Notes: generated by a model not told the origin, from the letters alone. Shown: positions 14,706-23,224, numbered from the stretch's first letter. The stretch is 44,504 nucleotides of DNA from an uncultured Lachnospiraceae bacterium (GCA_949502235.1 CATBDC010000031.1:1-44504), one strand, 5' to 3'. Translations and numbers: made by a program.

Positions 14706-15282
14706 AAGCCCTGGTAAATTGCCGGGAATGGTCAGAGCAGAGAACATTCGATTCACACATTTTTCAAGAAATCCTAAAATTGCCGAATTCTTAAAGGCAT
14801 ACGATTTTGTAAAGGAATATGGTGAAGGAGTAGATCGTATGTGTAAAGAATTGGAAAAGGCTGGACAGAAAAGTCCAGAGTATTATACAAATGCATTTAT
14901 GCTTCAGACTGTAATTTACAATAGTAAAAATCCGACTATTCATACAGTAAATCCGACTATTTATAATGTAAATCCGACTATTCAGGAGAAAAAGTTGGAT
15001 TTCACTACTGAAAAAATAAAAAAGGACACGCTCAATGCAATTCTTTCAGAGCAAAGCTATTTTGCAAAAACAAAGCAAAATTTACTGGAGGTATATAATT
15101 CTGTTGATATTAATCAGGTATTTGGCGCACCAGAAGTAAAAAAAATACTGGGCTGTACAGATACAGCTTCAAAAGACATTATGAAGAAACTAAGGAATAT
15201 GGGAATCATAACAGAAGTAAAGGGGAAAGGAAAAGGAAAATATCGGTTTCTATATGAAGACGAAATTGAAAATTTAGTATAG
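14698..15282 (+). pseudogene. C-terminal part of an AlbA_2 / RecG-like ATP-binding regulator
   Basis: The frame begins ESPGKLPGMVRAENIRFTHF and SRNPKIAEFLKAYDFVKEYG, then EGVDRMCKELEKAG, which is the C-terminal half of the family with an N-terminal AlbA_2 (Schlafen-like) domain. The N-terminal domain is missing and the 5' side is GH43 sequence, so the start is lost. The middle has three tandem copies of NPTI (aatccgactatt at the DNA level), and the end is winged-helix-like (FGAPEVKKILGCTDTASKDI, MKKLRNMGIITEV). An ATG with a GGAGG upstream exists at 14698, so a truncated protein might still be made. Confidence 0.7.
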
Positions 15283-15550
15283 TTCCTCAAGCAAATCTGC
15301 TTATTATTCTAATTGCTCAGGATATCCTTAAAACCGCGACCGAAACGACAAAAAGCGCAAGTCTTTTAACCACGCAGGTTTTCGTCCATAGCGGCGGCTC
15401 CTTTCCTAAAAACAACAGCAATTTACAAACATCCGAAATCCTCATGTATAACATGAGATATATTCGTTTTTATTATCTGTTATATTATGCTACACTATTA
15501 ACAGGCCAAAGCGCAATAACAACTTTTAATGATTATGTGGAGGCAGTAAA
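15283..15550. other. Intergenic region, no firm gene
   Basis: No supported plus-strand gene. The minus strand holds AGGAAAGGAGCC before ATG-GAC-GAA and a stop after seven codons (near 15370-15400), probably the stub of a decayed gene. GGAGG before 15551 is the next ribosome binding site. Confidence 0.4.
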
Positions 15551-16090
15551 ATGTTTTATATCAGTGAGATTATGACAACAGAACCTGAAGAATATAAAAA
15601 CAAGCTTCAAAAGGAAACCTATAAAGCCCTGGCACAGTTCAAGATCCCTTTTGAGAGGGTAGATACGGACGAGGCAGTTACCATGGACGATTGTGTATTA
15701 ATTGATCAGAAGCTTAATATGAAAATGGTAAAGACACTGTTTTTATGCAATCGTAAGAAGACGATTTTCTATCTGTTTATTACCACAGGGGAAAAGGCTT
15801 TTGACACTAAGAATTTCAGTAATGCACTGGGAATTTCCAGGGTATCTTTTGGCCCGGCGGAAATGATGGAAGAAATGCTAGGCAATAAGGTGGGTGCGGC
15901 AACGGTATTCGGAACACTTTTGGATCTGGACAGGGATGTGCAGGTCATTATTGACAAAGAGGTGGCGGATGAGGAATACTATGGGTGCAGCGATGGGACG
16001 ACGACCTGTTACATGAAAATCAGGACGGAGGACATTATGAACAGATTCTTGCCATTTGCAAAGCATAAGCCTGTAATCGTTGAGATATAG
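15551..16090 (+). CDS. Prolyl-tRNA deacylase-like protein (ProX/PrdX, YbaK superfamily)
   Basis: A 179-residue editing-domain protein. It resembles stand-alone ProX/PrdX deacylases that remove wrongly attached alanine (or relatives) from tRNA-Pro. Visible features are FKIPFERVDTDEAVTMDDC at the N-terminus, KTLFLCNRKKTIFYLFITTG with the substrate-pocket strand, LGISRVSFGPAEMMEEMLG, and GAATVFGTLLDLDRDVQVII with the late conserved glycine loop. Length is normal. It is preceded by GTGGAGG. It ends at a fragment of the structured repeat that may serve as terminator. Confidence 0.85.
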   Translation: MFYISEIMTTEPEEYKNKLQKETYKALAQFKIPFERVDTDEAVTMDDCVLIDQKLNMKMVKTLFLCNRKKTIFYLFITTGEKAFDTKNFSNALGISRVSFGPAEMMEEMLGNKVGAATVFGTLLDLDRDVQVIIDKEVADEEYYGCSDGTTTCYMKIRTEDIMNRFLPFAKHKPVIVEI

Positions 16091-16093
16091 CTT

Positions 16094-16140
16094 CTTACGG
16101 ACTTTGCAGTAAATGAAAAGTCCTGTGTGAACATTTTTTT
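16094..16140 (+). repeat. Fragment of the structured repeat, possibly a terminator
   Basis: CTTACGGACTTTGCAGTAAATG and AAAAGTCCTGTGTGAAC match the first-hairpin end of the structured repeat (compare the complement of 36151-36190). The stem GGACTTT/AAAGTCC is kept through base changes on both arms and is followed by T8. It could end transcription of the deacylase gene. Confidence 0.6.
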
Positions 16141-16145
16141 TGCTA

Positions 16146-16174
16146 TTGATTTCATTACGAGAGCGTGTTAAAAT
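16146..16174 (+). promoter_or_regulatory. Promoter of the HD-hydrolase operon
   Basis: TTGATT (16146-16151), 17-base spacer, TAAAAT (16169-16174). It would start an mRNA near 16181 with a leader of about 124 bases. Confidence 0.6.
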
Positions 16175-16199
16175 TAAAAAAAAGGAACATATTATTATA

Positions 16200-16283
16200 G
16201 TACCGAAGACAGTAGGTCACACGTAAACCCTACCGAGGGAAGTATTCTTTAGGAACTATGCAATAGGTGTATAGTTCCTAATT
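16200..16283 (+). promoter_or_regulatory. L10-leader-like RNA element and following hairpin
   Basis: ACCGAAGACAGTAGG (16202-16216) and CCTACCGAGG (16229-16238) form the hallmark of the ribosomal protein L10 autoregulatory leader: stem GTAGG/CCTAC next to an asymmetric kink-turn-type internal loop. A second hairpin follows, AGGAACTAT (16251-16259) with ATAGTTCCT (16271-16279), then an AT-rich stretch ending TTTT. In rplJ leaders the L10-L12 complex binds this structure to repress expression. The genes downstream here are not ribosomal. Assignment rests on motif recall only. Confidence 0.5.
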
Positions 16284-16304
16284 ATTGTTTTAGGAGGATT
16301 TGTT

Positions 16305-16634
16305 ATGTGCATGTATATTGGAACAGAAGTTTTGTTATCAAACTTATTGGGCTATTATCCAAAATCAAACGAGGGCATTGGTTTTTCCGAAATTGAAAAA
16401 TATTGTATTGCTATTAAAAAGGCTATAGTAAATGATAAAAACTCTAATGCAAATTTTATTTCTTTTCGGTTAAATGATGATGAATTAGAAAGCAATTTAC
16501 GACTTTACCCTGGTGTCTTTAAGAAATTTATGGATAAATACTATAAAGGAAAGAATTTCGATGGTTATAATTTTGACTCAAGAGTGCGGCCAGAGATTAG
16601 TTTAGTTATGAAAAGAACAGCGAGTACTTTGTAA
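16305..16634 (+). CDS. Small protein of unknown function, partner of the HD hydrolase
   Basis: A 109-residue protein preceded by TAGGAGGATTTGTT. No signal peptide or membrane segment is seen. The middle is mixed alpha/beta (IEKYCIAIKKAIVNDKN, FISFRLNDDELESNLRLYPG), and the end is basic (RVRPEISLVMKRTASTL). I recognise no family. It is the first gene after the L10-like leader and lies 30 bases before the HD gene, so the two form an operon. It could be a regulator, inhibitor or adaptor of the HD enzyme. Confidence 0.7.
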   Translation: MCMYIGTEVLLSNLLGYYPKSNEGIGFSEIEKYCIAIKKAIVNDKNSNANFISFRLNDDELESNLRLYPGVFKKFMDKYYKGKNFDGYNFDSRVRPEISLVMKRTASTL

Positions 16635-16664
16635 TTAAATTATACGATTGAGTAGGGGAAGGCT

Positions 16665-18815
16665 ATGATTGAGCAAAGGACAAAAGTTTTTAAAGATAAT
16701 GTACACGGCTATATAGAAATACCTCTTGACTATGTAGAATTATTTGTAGATACAGAAATATTTCAACGGTTACGGGGAATAGAGCAAACTGGGATGAGAA
16801 CTCTTTTTCCGTCAGCACGACATGACAGGTTTATTCATTCGTTGGGAACATTTTATTTAGGACATAAAGCACAATTATGTTTTCAGAGAAATGTTAAGGC
16901 TCGTTATAATAATGATACAAATAGTGTGAATCATTATAATGTATTTAAAAATGAATCTAAAAGTATAGCATTTTGGGAAAATTGCAGAGTGCTCTTTGAA
17001 ATCGCTTGCTTATTACATGACTGTGGACATGCTCCATTTTCTCATACTTTAGAATTTCATTATGATAAAGAATCGCTTGTGGAACCCATTGCTACATTAA
17101 AGGATAAATTAAAAGAGTATATAGGAACTAAAGGATTTTTATCCGATTTTAAAGGTCAGGGGTCTCCCCACGAACGGATGAGTGCTTTAATTGTTTGTAC
17201 GGAGTTCCAAAATCAAATAAATGGTCTTTTAACAAAGTATGGTCTTCTGCAAATTGATGATGAGAATGCAATTGAGTTTATAGTTAGAATGATAATTGGG
17301 TGTAAATTTGAAAATGAAACGAAACCTAATCAAATAAGAAACTGTTTTATAGAATTGCTAAATTCAAAGTCTATAGATGTTGACTCTTTAGATTATATTA
17401 TAAGGGATTCAAAACTGTCTGGAATTGATAATATGAATATCGATGTAGACCGTTTGTTGGGTTCTCTTACTTTGATTGAAGAAACGGAGTTTGTAAATGT
17501 TCATTTTCGTAATATTGAATTATCCACTAATATTACCGAGGGAATTTTAGTTAAAAATGGGATTCAGGCAAAAATAAACGGAAAATGCAGGGGGAGTGTA
17601 GAGCTAAAGGATAGAGTGAGTGGCACTGTTGCCGGCATGGTTGATATAGATGGAAATTTTAGGCCAAATAATAAGGTTGTCTTGAAACCAAATTCTAACG
17701 GAAATAATGTCCTTTTAGTTAACGGCGTATCATACATAAATGAAATTAGCCCGTTAGAGCATTCTGCAAACGTAAAATTGTATGGTAGTTTACAAGATGA
17801 GATATCTATAAAAGGTGAGGAAGTGAATTTTGGCGAAGATACGAATTCAATTATAAATGTAAATTCAGATTCAGTCTTTTTTTCGTCAGTCTATGTAAAT
17901 GCTAAATTAGAAGGAATATTTAAAGGAGTTATATTAGGAAATTATTCACATATTGCCGGAGGAAAATTAAAATGTCGATTAGGTTTTCATAAAAGTTCTT
18001 TAAGTGTTATTCAAAATGTAATTATTGCTAGAAATTATGAATATCAATGGATTTATTCCCACCATAAAGTTGTTTATTCGGCAAATTACTTAATCATTGA
18101 TTTGTTCCGAAACTGTATAGAGTATCTTCTGGAAGAAGAACATAGAAAAGAACTTCTTACTGATGATAAAGTACTCAAGAGAAGTCCTGATGATACATTG
18201 GCGAAAATTTTATCGTGGGATACAATGATAAATCACTCCGATAGGGAACAATGTTTTCATTTTTATAAATTGGGCTGTCACACTTTTTTTAGAATAAGTG
18301 ATGCTGATGTAATGTCCTTATTCAAAGACTGCTACATAGATTGTATAGAAAAAGGCAGAACAGATATTTTACTTTACAAGCTGCTTGTTGAATATCATAC
18401 TCGTAAATTTAAGCATAGCCTTTGGAAATCTTTCGCAGAATTTAATTTGTTTTTTAACGATTTTACTATTGATGATAGGAAATTGCTATTTGAAAAAATG
18501 ATTGAAAACTCTGGCTATCATTTATTTGATCAATACGGGTATTTTAACGAAGAATGGGAACGGGCATTTAATTCTTTTGGGATGTATAATGTTGTATGGG
18601 TAAATGGAGACAGTAAACTAAAGTCACTAAATCCAGATGATACATTTATAGCGTTTAAAGATGAAGTTATGACATATAGGACGATAAGCGCATCTAATGA
18701 TATTCGTCCTGTAAGCAGACTGGATTTATTTTACATCTACTATGACGTTATTTCAAAAGATTCTGTAAATAGGGAATTATTTAAAGACTATCTCAGAGAA
18801 AAAATACAGTTATAG
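16665..18815 (+). CDS. HD-domain phosphohydrolase (SAMHD1/dGTPase-like) with a beta-rich insert
   Basis: A 716-residue protein. The N-terminus is that of SAMHD1-like dNTP triphosphohydrolases: KVFKDNVHGYIEIPLDYVEL, FQRLRGIEQTGM, FPSARHDRFIHSLGTFYLG (metal His about 58), LLHDCGHAPFSHTLE (HD about 118-119) and SLDYIIRDS with the last metal Asp (about 241-247). Between this core and its continuation (SSLSVIQNVIIARNYEYQWI, about 444) sits some 160 residues (about 278-437) of short glycine-spaced beta strands, such as INGKCRGSVELKDRVSGTVA, which resembles a beta-solenoid. The family hydrolyses dNTPs, and some members deplete them against phages. The insert is unusual. Codon use is AT-rich, unlike flanking core genes. 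Confidence 0.85.
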   Translation: MIEQRTKVFKDNVHGYIEIPLDYVELFVDTEIFQRLRGIEQTGMRTLFPSARHDRFIHSLGTFYLGHKAQLCFQRNVKARYNNDTNSVNHYNVFKNESKSIAFWENCRVLFEIACLLHDCGHAPFSHTLEFHYDKESLVEPIATLKDKLKEYIGTKGFLSDFKGQGSPHERMSALIVCTEFQNQINGLLTKYGLLQIDDENAIEFIVRMIIGCKFENETKPNQIRNCFIELLNSKSIDVDSLDYIIRDSKLSGIDNMNIDVDRLLGSLTLIEETEFVNVHFRNIELSTNITEGILVKNGIQAKINGKCRGSVELKDRVSGTVAGMVDIDGNFRPNNKVVLKPNSNGNNVLLVNGVSYINEISPLEHSANVKLYGSLQDEISIKGEEVNFGEDTNSIINVNSDSVFFSSVYVNAKLEGIFKGVILGNYSHIAGGKLKCRLGFHKSSLSVIQNVIIARNYEYQWIYSHHKVVYSANYLIIDLFRNCIEYLLEEEHRKELLTDDKVLKRSPDDTLAKILSWDTMINHSDREQCFHFYKLGCHTFFRISDADVMSLFKDCYIDCIEKGRTDILLYKLLVEYHTRKFKHSLWKSFAEFNLFFNDFTIDDRKLLFEKMIENSGYHLFDQYGYFNEEWERAFNSFGMYNVVWVNGDSKLKSLNPDDTFIAFKDEVMTYRTISASNDIRPVSRLDLFYIYYDVISKDSVNRELFKDYLREKIQL

Positions 18816-18873
18816 TATATTAGTATCCCCTCTTACTGATAATCTAAAAGAAAGTTAATTCTTTTAAATGAAC

Positions 18874-18897
18874 CGGAAAACTATTTTTAGTTTTCCG
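18874..18897. terminator. Hairpin after the HD gene
   Basis: CGGAAAACT (18874-18882) pairs perfectly with AGTTTTCCG (18889-18897). No T-run follows, so it may be a weak terminator or an RNA-stabilising 3' end. Confidence 0.45.
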
Positions 18898-18935
18898 ATT
18901 CTATAACTCTGCTTATTAACGATTTCCTCCTGACT

Positions 18936-19029
18936 AATCCATTTAAAATTGCCTTCGTCAATGGGATTTGCTCACACCTGAATCATTTTCTTGCGGTCTG
19001 CGCAATAAATGCGCACTTGTGAACAGTAC
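18936..19029 (-). repeat. Structured repeat, degraded copy 2
   Basis: About 90 bases match copy 1 (core ATGGGATTTGCTCACACCTG), but the left end with its terminal inverted repeat is missing and the first hairpin is disrupted (TCTGCGCAATAAATGCGCA). No target duplication is visible. It lies between the two transcription units of the AT-rich island. Confidence 0.8.
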
Positions 19030-19061
19030 AAAATGGCTTCCCAAGACGCAAACTAATAAAC

Positions 19062-19090
19062 TTGATATCTGGCGATTCATGTCCTATAAT
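19062..19090 (+). promoter_or_regulatory. Strong sigma-A promoter of the kinase/TIR-like operon
   Basis: TTGATA (19062-19067), 17 bases, TATAAT (19085-19090), 38 bases before the ATG at 19129. The -10 is a perfect consensus. Confidence 0.8.
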
Positions 19091-19128
19091 GTTAAAATAT
19101 AGTAGGATTTGAAAGAGGGGGCATTTTT

Positions 19129-20238
19129 ATGAAAGTTCTGTTTTTAGTTGACGGTGCCGCTGGAGCAGGCAAGTCGGATTTGGTAAACTATATTGCGAAT
19201 ACATATCAAAATACGGCCACGAAAATCAGCAAATATACTACCCGGAAAAGACGTATTACAGAAGAAGCTAAAAAAACTGATTTAATTTTTATTTCGGAAG
19301 AAGAATTTACAAAAAAGAAAGCAAATAAAAAAGATACATTATTCAGTTATTTTTATGGAGGAAGCCAGTATGGTTTTTATAAGGGAGATGTCGATAAAGC
19401 CATTGAGCAATACAATTGTACCTTTATTATTATAAGGAATCAAGATTTGATTCGAAAGTTATGTGTGATATATAAAGATAAAGTTCTTGTTGTGCCGATT
19501 TACATTTATACAGATATGGGTCTTATTGAAGCTCGTTTAAAAGAAGATGGATATGACGAAGATACAATAAAATTTCGAATAGAGCGTTCAGAGGCGATTT
19601 TTAAAGAATATCTAGAAAATGATATTTATACAAATGTAATAATTAACCGTTCGAATGTAACTGATTTACACAGGAAAATCAGACTGCTCATGGATAAGTA
19701 TACCAATATTGATAAGCAAGAAGACAAACTATATGTATCACCTACACAATATTTTAGATTGCACAATTTATCATATTATAAGGATAGGTTAACGCGCCAA
19801 CTCAAGGAATATCCATATGAAAAAAACTTTTTTCTTATGATGAAATTCAGAAAAAACAATGAGGCATTTTACGGTTTTATAAAAAATGAATTAGAAAAGT
19901 ATGGGTATAATTGTGTACGTGCTGATGAGCCTGAATGGAATTTAACAAATAATGTGTATAATCCGATAGCGGTGCTTGACTGCTGCAAATATGGTATAGC
20001 TCTATTTGATGAGCCAGAAGAAGGTGCAAATTATAACCCTAATGTTGCATATGAGTTAGGGATTATGCAGGATCAAGGCAAGCCGTGTCTTATTCTTAAG
20101 CATTCCGCATTGAAAGTAGTACCTTTTGATTTAGTAAAAGAATTATATAAGTCGTATACACGTGAGATAGAGTTTCAGAAAATTTTTAAGGACTGGCTCA
20201 TTTCAATAAAAAATTCCGAGCAAAGTAGTACTGATTAG
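19129..20238 (+). CDS. Guanylate-kinase-like / TIR-like fusion protein
   Basis: A 369-residue two-domain protein after GAAAGAGGGGGC. Residues 1-195 are guanylate-kinase-like: P-loop GAAGAGKS (9-16), SKYTTRKRR (34-42, GMP-site arginines), ISEEEF (55-60), then the lid region ARLKEDGYDEDTIKFRIERS. Residues about 230-362 look like a TIR or nucleoside-deoxyribosyltransferase-like fold: FFLMMKFRKNNEAFYGFI, CVRADEPEW, CKYGIALFDEPEEGANYNPN and VAYELGIMQDQGKPCLIL, with Glu about 309 at the usual catalytic place. Such domains cleave NAD or related nucleotides or sense nucleotide signals. I infer an anti-phage effector whose kinase-like part may sense or modify a nucleotide. Two membrane protein genes follow. 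Confidence 0.72.
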   Translation: MKVLFLVDGAAGAGKSDLVNYIANTYQNTATKISKYTTRKRRITEEAKKTDLIFISEEEFTKKKANKKDTLFSYFYGGSQYGFYKGDVDKAIEQYNCTFIIIRNQDLIRKLCVIYKDKVLVVPIYIYTDMGLIEARLKEDGYDEDTIKFRIERSEAIFKEYLENDIYTNVIINRSNVTDLHRKIRLLMDKYTNIDKQEDKLYVSPTQYFRLHNLSYYKDRLTRQLKEYPYEKNFFLMMKFRKNNEAFYGFIKNELEKYGYNCVRADEPEWNLTNNVYNPIAVLDCCKYGIALFDEPEEGANYNPNVAYELGIMQDQGKPCLILKHSALKVVPFDLVKELYKSYTREIEFQKIFKDWLISIKNSEQSSTD

Positions 20239-20275
20239 GCGGATACGTAGTATTTGCTTTTGGGAGGTGAGAATT

Positions 20276-21295
20276 ATGTATGAGATTTCTTCATTAACCA
20301 TGCTATCAAATGTTCTGGGGCCACCATCTGCGCTCATTAGTTTCGCAGACAAGTTTCCTGACTGGATAGATGAAGCCAAGTATAGACGGAAAAAAAATTA
20401 CATACATGAGGAACTTCTACATGAATTATATACAGTACAAAAACGTGCAGAAACGCGTCTTGAAAAGTATATCAGTGATAGCGATTTTTCAGATATAAAT
20501 AAAAATGAATATAGGGATCTGCTCAAAAAAATTCAACAAGATGATGCCATATATTGGTTTAGAAACCTACCTTACCATGATTATTTGTCTGAGGATGGCT
20601 TTGGCCGTTTAATTGCTGGAATGAAGAAGCTCCAGGAACGTTATAAAAACAATGATAAAGCTGAAGAACTTGAGAATTTATATACGGGCTTTTTTTATGA
20701 AGAAATGGCACATTTTGATATGCTTGGGAAATGGTATAATTATACAATTAACAGAACATTGTTAGAAAAAGCCTTTGAAATTCAAAAGGAACTTGCTGTA
20801 TGTGATAGAAAAATCGGTAACATATTAAATGATACGGCCAGTATACAAGAAAGTGTGAATACAGCAACCCAATCTGTAATAAAAGGGAATCAAATTTTAC
20901 ATGGATTTTCTAAGGCATTTGATAATATATCGCTTTATGCTGCATTAGCCATTATTGGGACAGGAGTTGTTTTCTTATTTGGAGTACTTGTTGGCATTAA
21001 ATTAGATCCAATATATCTAGTAGGAACGCCTATATGCTTATTTCTGTCTGATCTGTTTGTCCGTGGTTTTAGGCAGAAAGACGATGAAGCTATATGCACA
21101 GCATCAAAACAAAGCTGGTGGTTTGTTTTGATGCTTACAATTCTTCAAACCATAATTGCAACTACGATTGTTTTTGTAATTTCAGGAGTGTTTTCAAATA
21201 ATGATAGCAGGAATTTTTGCTTTTGGATTCTTTCACTGCTTTTAGGAAGTCTTACAATTCAAATTATCCGAAACATAAAATTATCAAAATTCTGA
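20276..21295 (+). CDS. Membrane protein with helical cytosolic N-terminus
   Basis: About 339 residues. The first 220 are charged and helical (YRRKKNYIHEELLHELYTV) with a coiled-coil-like stretch around 170-215. The last 120 contain four likely membrane helices (LYAALAIIGTGVVFLFGVLV, IYLVGTPICLFLSDLFV, WFVLMLTILQTIIATTIVFV, FCFWILSLLLGSLTIQII). The ATG at 20276 is chosen because GGGAGGTGA precedes it. It starts 38 bases after the kinase/TIR-like gene, so they are probably co-transcribed. No known family is recognised. Position suggests a membrane partner or effector of the upstream protein. Confidence 0.72.
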   Translation: MYEISSLTMLSNVLGPPSALISFADKFPDWIDEAKYRRKKNYIHEELLHELYTVQKRAETRLEKYISDSDFSDINKNEYRDLLKKIQQDDAIYWFRNLPYHDYLSEDGFGRLIAGMKKLQERYKNNDKAEELENLYTGFFYEEMAHFDMLGKWYNYTINRTLLEKAFEIQKELAVCDRKIGNILNDTASIQESVNTATQSVIKGNQILHGFSKAFDNISLYAALAIIGTGVVFLFGVLVGIKLDPIYLVGTPICLFLSDLFVRGFRQKDDEAICTASKQSWWFVLMLTILQTIIATTIVFVISGVFSNNDSRNFCFWILSLLLGSLTIQIIRNIKLSKF

Positions 21296-21365
21296 CTTGA
21301 TATAAAGCTGCCTAAAATGCCATTGCTTTATAAAGCTTTTATTTTATACTGAAAAAGAAATGTGA

Positions 21366-22544
21366 TTGATAAATAAAGATGAATTTGGTATAATAATAAA
21401 ATTAAAACACGAAGATGCTTTTAGAAAATGTGATTCTAGTGTAAATTGTTTTTATGACAGAATATATTGTCCTTATATTTACATATCGGGAGGAAAAATG
21501 AGAAGTTTTGGATTATGGTATAAACATAGTAATGAAAGCAATAATATTCCTGTCTTTTCTGTACATATAAACTTTTGGTCGGAGTCGGTAAAGAAGGATA
21601 GCGGAACTCCGGATTTGGATGTCGGGATAAAAATCAAGAATTTCAGAAGTGTTAATGAGTTAATATTTCATTGCCCCTTTGTTATTGTGGAAAGAGAAGT
21701 TAAAGATTTGGCGTCTAAACTGTGCAAGTTAGAAAATGCTAATATTGTTTTTAATACAGATGGGGTTATACAAGCAAAGAAACCGTATTCTGTGTATTCT
21801 TTCAAAAAAAACGAGAATGAGGAAAACCTTTTGTTGTTCCCTCTAATTCAAGATCTTGAAGGGATATATTACCTAAATGAAGAAGATAATAAAACTGACA
21901 TAGTATTTAACTTTTCAATATTCAGGGAATATCTTAAAAATAAAAATGAGTTTGCTGGAATAAATGAGGTATATATTAGATTTAGAATTTCTTCTGCTGA
22001 ATTAAGAAATAGTATTTATTTTGATTGTGAACCATCAAATAAGTCGTTTGAGAGTGCTTTTTCGGGTACACGTATTTTTGATTTTAAGATTAATGAAAAG
22101 AGAAATTTAGGTTCAAAAACAATTGCAAAGATTGAGCTGCAGGAATATTTGTTTCCCCAAATAGATAATATTCATTTATTAGTTATGGAACCATCTTCTT
22201 ATGACGTTGAATCATTTGCTAACAAACAGATGACTTGCCGGGAATTGGAAGGGGAACTTTGGGATGATTATTTTGGGGCAAAAATTGATTATTCTAAAGA
22301 TAGGGTATTAGCATATCATTGGAAATTTGAAAATGAGTGTTCATGTTTGATTAAAGTTAAATATTCAAAAACGAATGTTGTAACTTTAATAGCATATATA
22401 GTTATGGTTTTGGCGTTAGGTGTCTTGGGTAGTACTATAGTGGCTATACTACAGAGCGAATGTGTTGAATATTTTCCTTATATATCGAGTGGTATTGGAT
22501 GTTTCCTTTTTGCGATTGGGCTTTTTCTGGGAAGAAAAAAATAG
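21366..22544 (+). CDS. Unknown protein with C-terminal membrane hairpin
   Basis: Up to 392 residues with a large, mostly beta-rich soluble part (VFSVHINFWSESVKKDSG, IRFRISSAELRNSIYFDCEP) and two C-terminal membrane helices (VVTLIAYIVMVLALGVLGST, YISSGIGCFLFAIGLFLG) ending in RKK. The first possible start is TTG (21366-21368) with only a weak AAAGAAATG upstream, and an internal ATG at 21498 (MRSFGLW) is an alternative. No family is recognised. It is in the same direction as the kinase/TIR-like and membrane genes, 70 bases downstream. The layout suggests a membrane-anchored sensor or effector. Confidence 0.65.
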   Translation: MINKDEFGIIIKLKHEDAFRKCDSSVNCFYDRIYCPYIYISGGKMRSFGLWYKHSNESNNIPVFSVHINFWSESVKKDSGTPDLDVGIKIKNFRSVNELIFHCPFVIVEREVKDLASKLCKLENANIVFNTDGVIQAKKPYSVYSFKKNENEENLLLFPLIQDLEGIYYLNEEDNKTDIVFNFSIFREYLKNKNEFAGINEVYIRFRISSAELRNSIYFDCEPSNKSFESAFSGTRIFDFKINEKRNLGSKTIAKIELQEYLFPQIDNIHLLVMEPSSYDVESFANKQMTCRELEGELWDDYFGAKIDYSKDRVLAYHWKFENECSCLIKVKYSKTNVVTLIAYIVMVLALGVLGSTIVAILQSECVEYFPYISSGIGCFLFAIGLFLGRKK

Positions 22545-22573
22545 AAATATAATTTGATAGGGAGGAAAGTAGA

Positions 22574-23224
22574 ATGAAAAAAATGATTAATGGTAAAAGG
22601 TACTATTTATATACATCACTTTCTAGAGAACTAAAGAAAATATATCAATATGAAATATACAGATTTTTGTGCCGGTTGGTGTTTGAGTATCAAGGATTTC
22701 AAGCTTGGTATCAAGGGTTATATACAGAAGATTTTGAATTAAAATGCAATCGTGAGATAATAATTTGTGAAGACCAATTTCGAATTGTTGGTGTAGCTAT
22801 AATAAAAAATGATTTACAAGAGAAAAAGATATGTACGCTAAGAGTGGCGCGAGAGTATCAGCATCAAGGAATTGGTCATAATTTAGTTGAAATGTGTATG
22901 CGGCAATTGCATACCGATAAACCGATGATTACGTTACATAAGAGCAAATTGAATCAGTTTGAAAAACTGCTAAGATACTATAATTTTGAGTTAGAGCAAA
23001 CACAGAAACATTATTACAGTATCTTTAGCACTGAATTAGTATTTAATGGTCTATTGCCAGAGAAAGAGCTTATTTTTAATAAAATTGAGCTAATAGACAT
23101 GGAAAAACTATATAGAGTTCTTGTCCTTAGAGGTAAGAAAAATTTTGAAGATTATGTGGACGCTTGTATTAAGTGTTGGTATAATCGGGCTCAAATGAGA
23201 AAGATTAATATGCTGGAAATTTAA
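22574..23224 (+). CDS. GNAT-family N-acetyltransferase
   Basis: A 216-residue protein after GGGAGGAAAGTAGA. The acetyl-CoA binding core is clear: strand LRVAREYQHQGIGHNLVEMC (about 89-108), where QHQGIG is the Q/R-x-x-G-x-G/A motif, followed by a later strand MITLHKSKLNQFEKLLRYYN. The N- and C-terminal parts are not conserved with a known subfamily. The substrate is unknown; GNAT proteins in toxin or defence loci can modify tRNA, nucleotides or proteins. It lies 29 bases after the preceding gene and ends at a terminator, so it is probably the last gene of the operon. Confidence 0.82.
   Translation: MKKMINGKRYYLYTSLSRELKKIYQYEIYRFLCRLVFEYQGFQAWYQGLYTEDFELKCNREIIICEDQFRIVGVAIIKNDLQEKKICTLRVAREYQHQGIGHNLVEMCMRQLHTDKPMITLHKSKLNQFEKLLRYYNFELEQTQKHYYSIFSTELVFNGLLPEKELIFNKIELIDMEKLYRVLVLRGKKNFEDYVDACIKCWYNRAQMRKINMLEI

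Noticed and set aside
15285-15420. Minus-strand start with good ribosome binding site (MDENLRG, stop) and further codons after the stop
   Set aside because: Only seven codons before TAA and no family recognised; kept as a remark in the intergenic entry.
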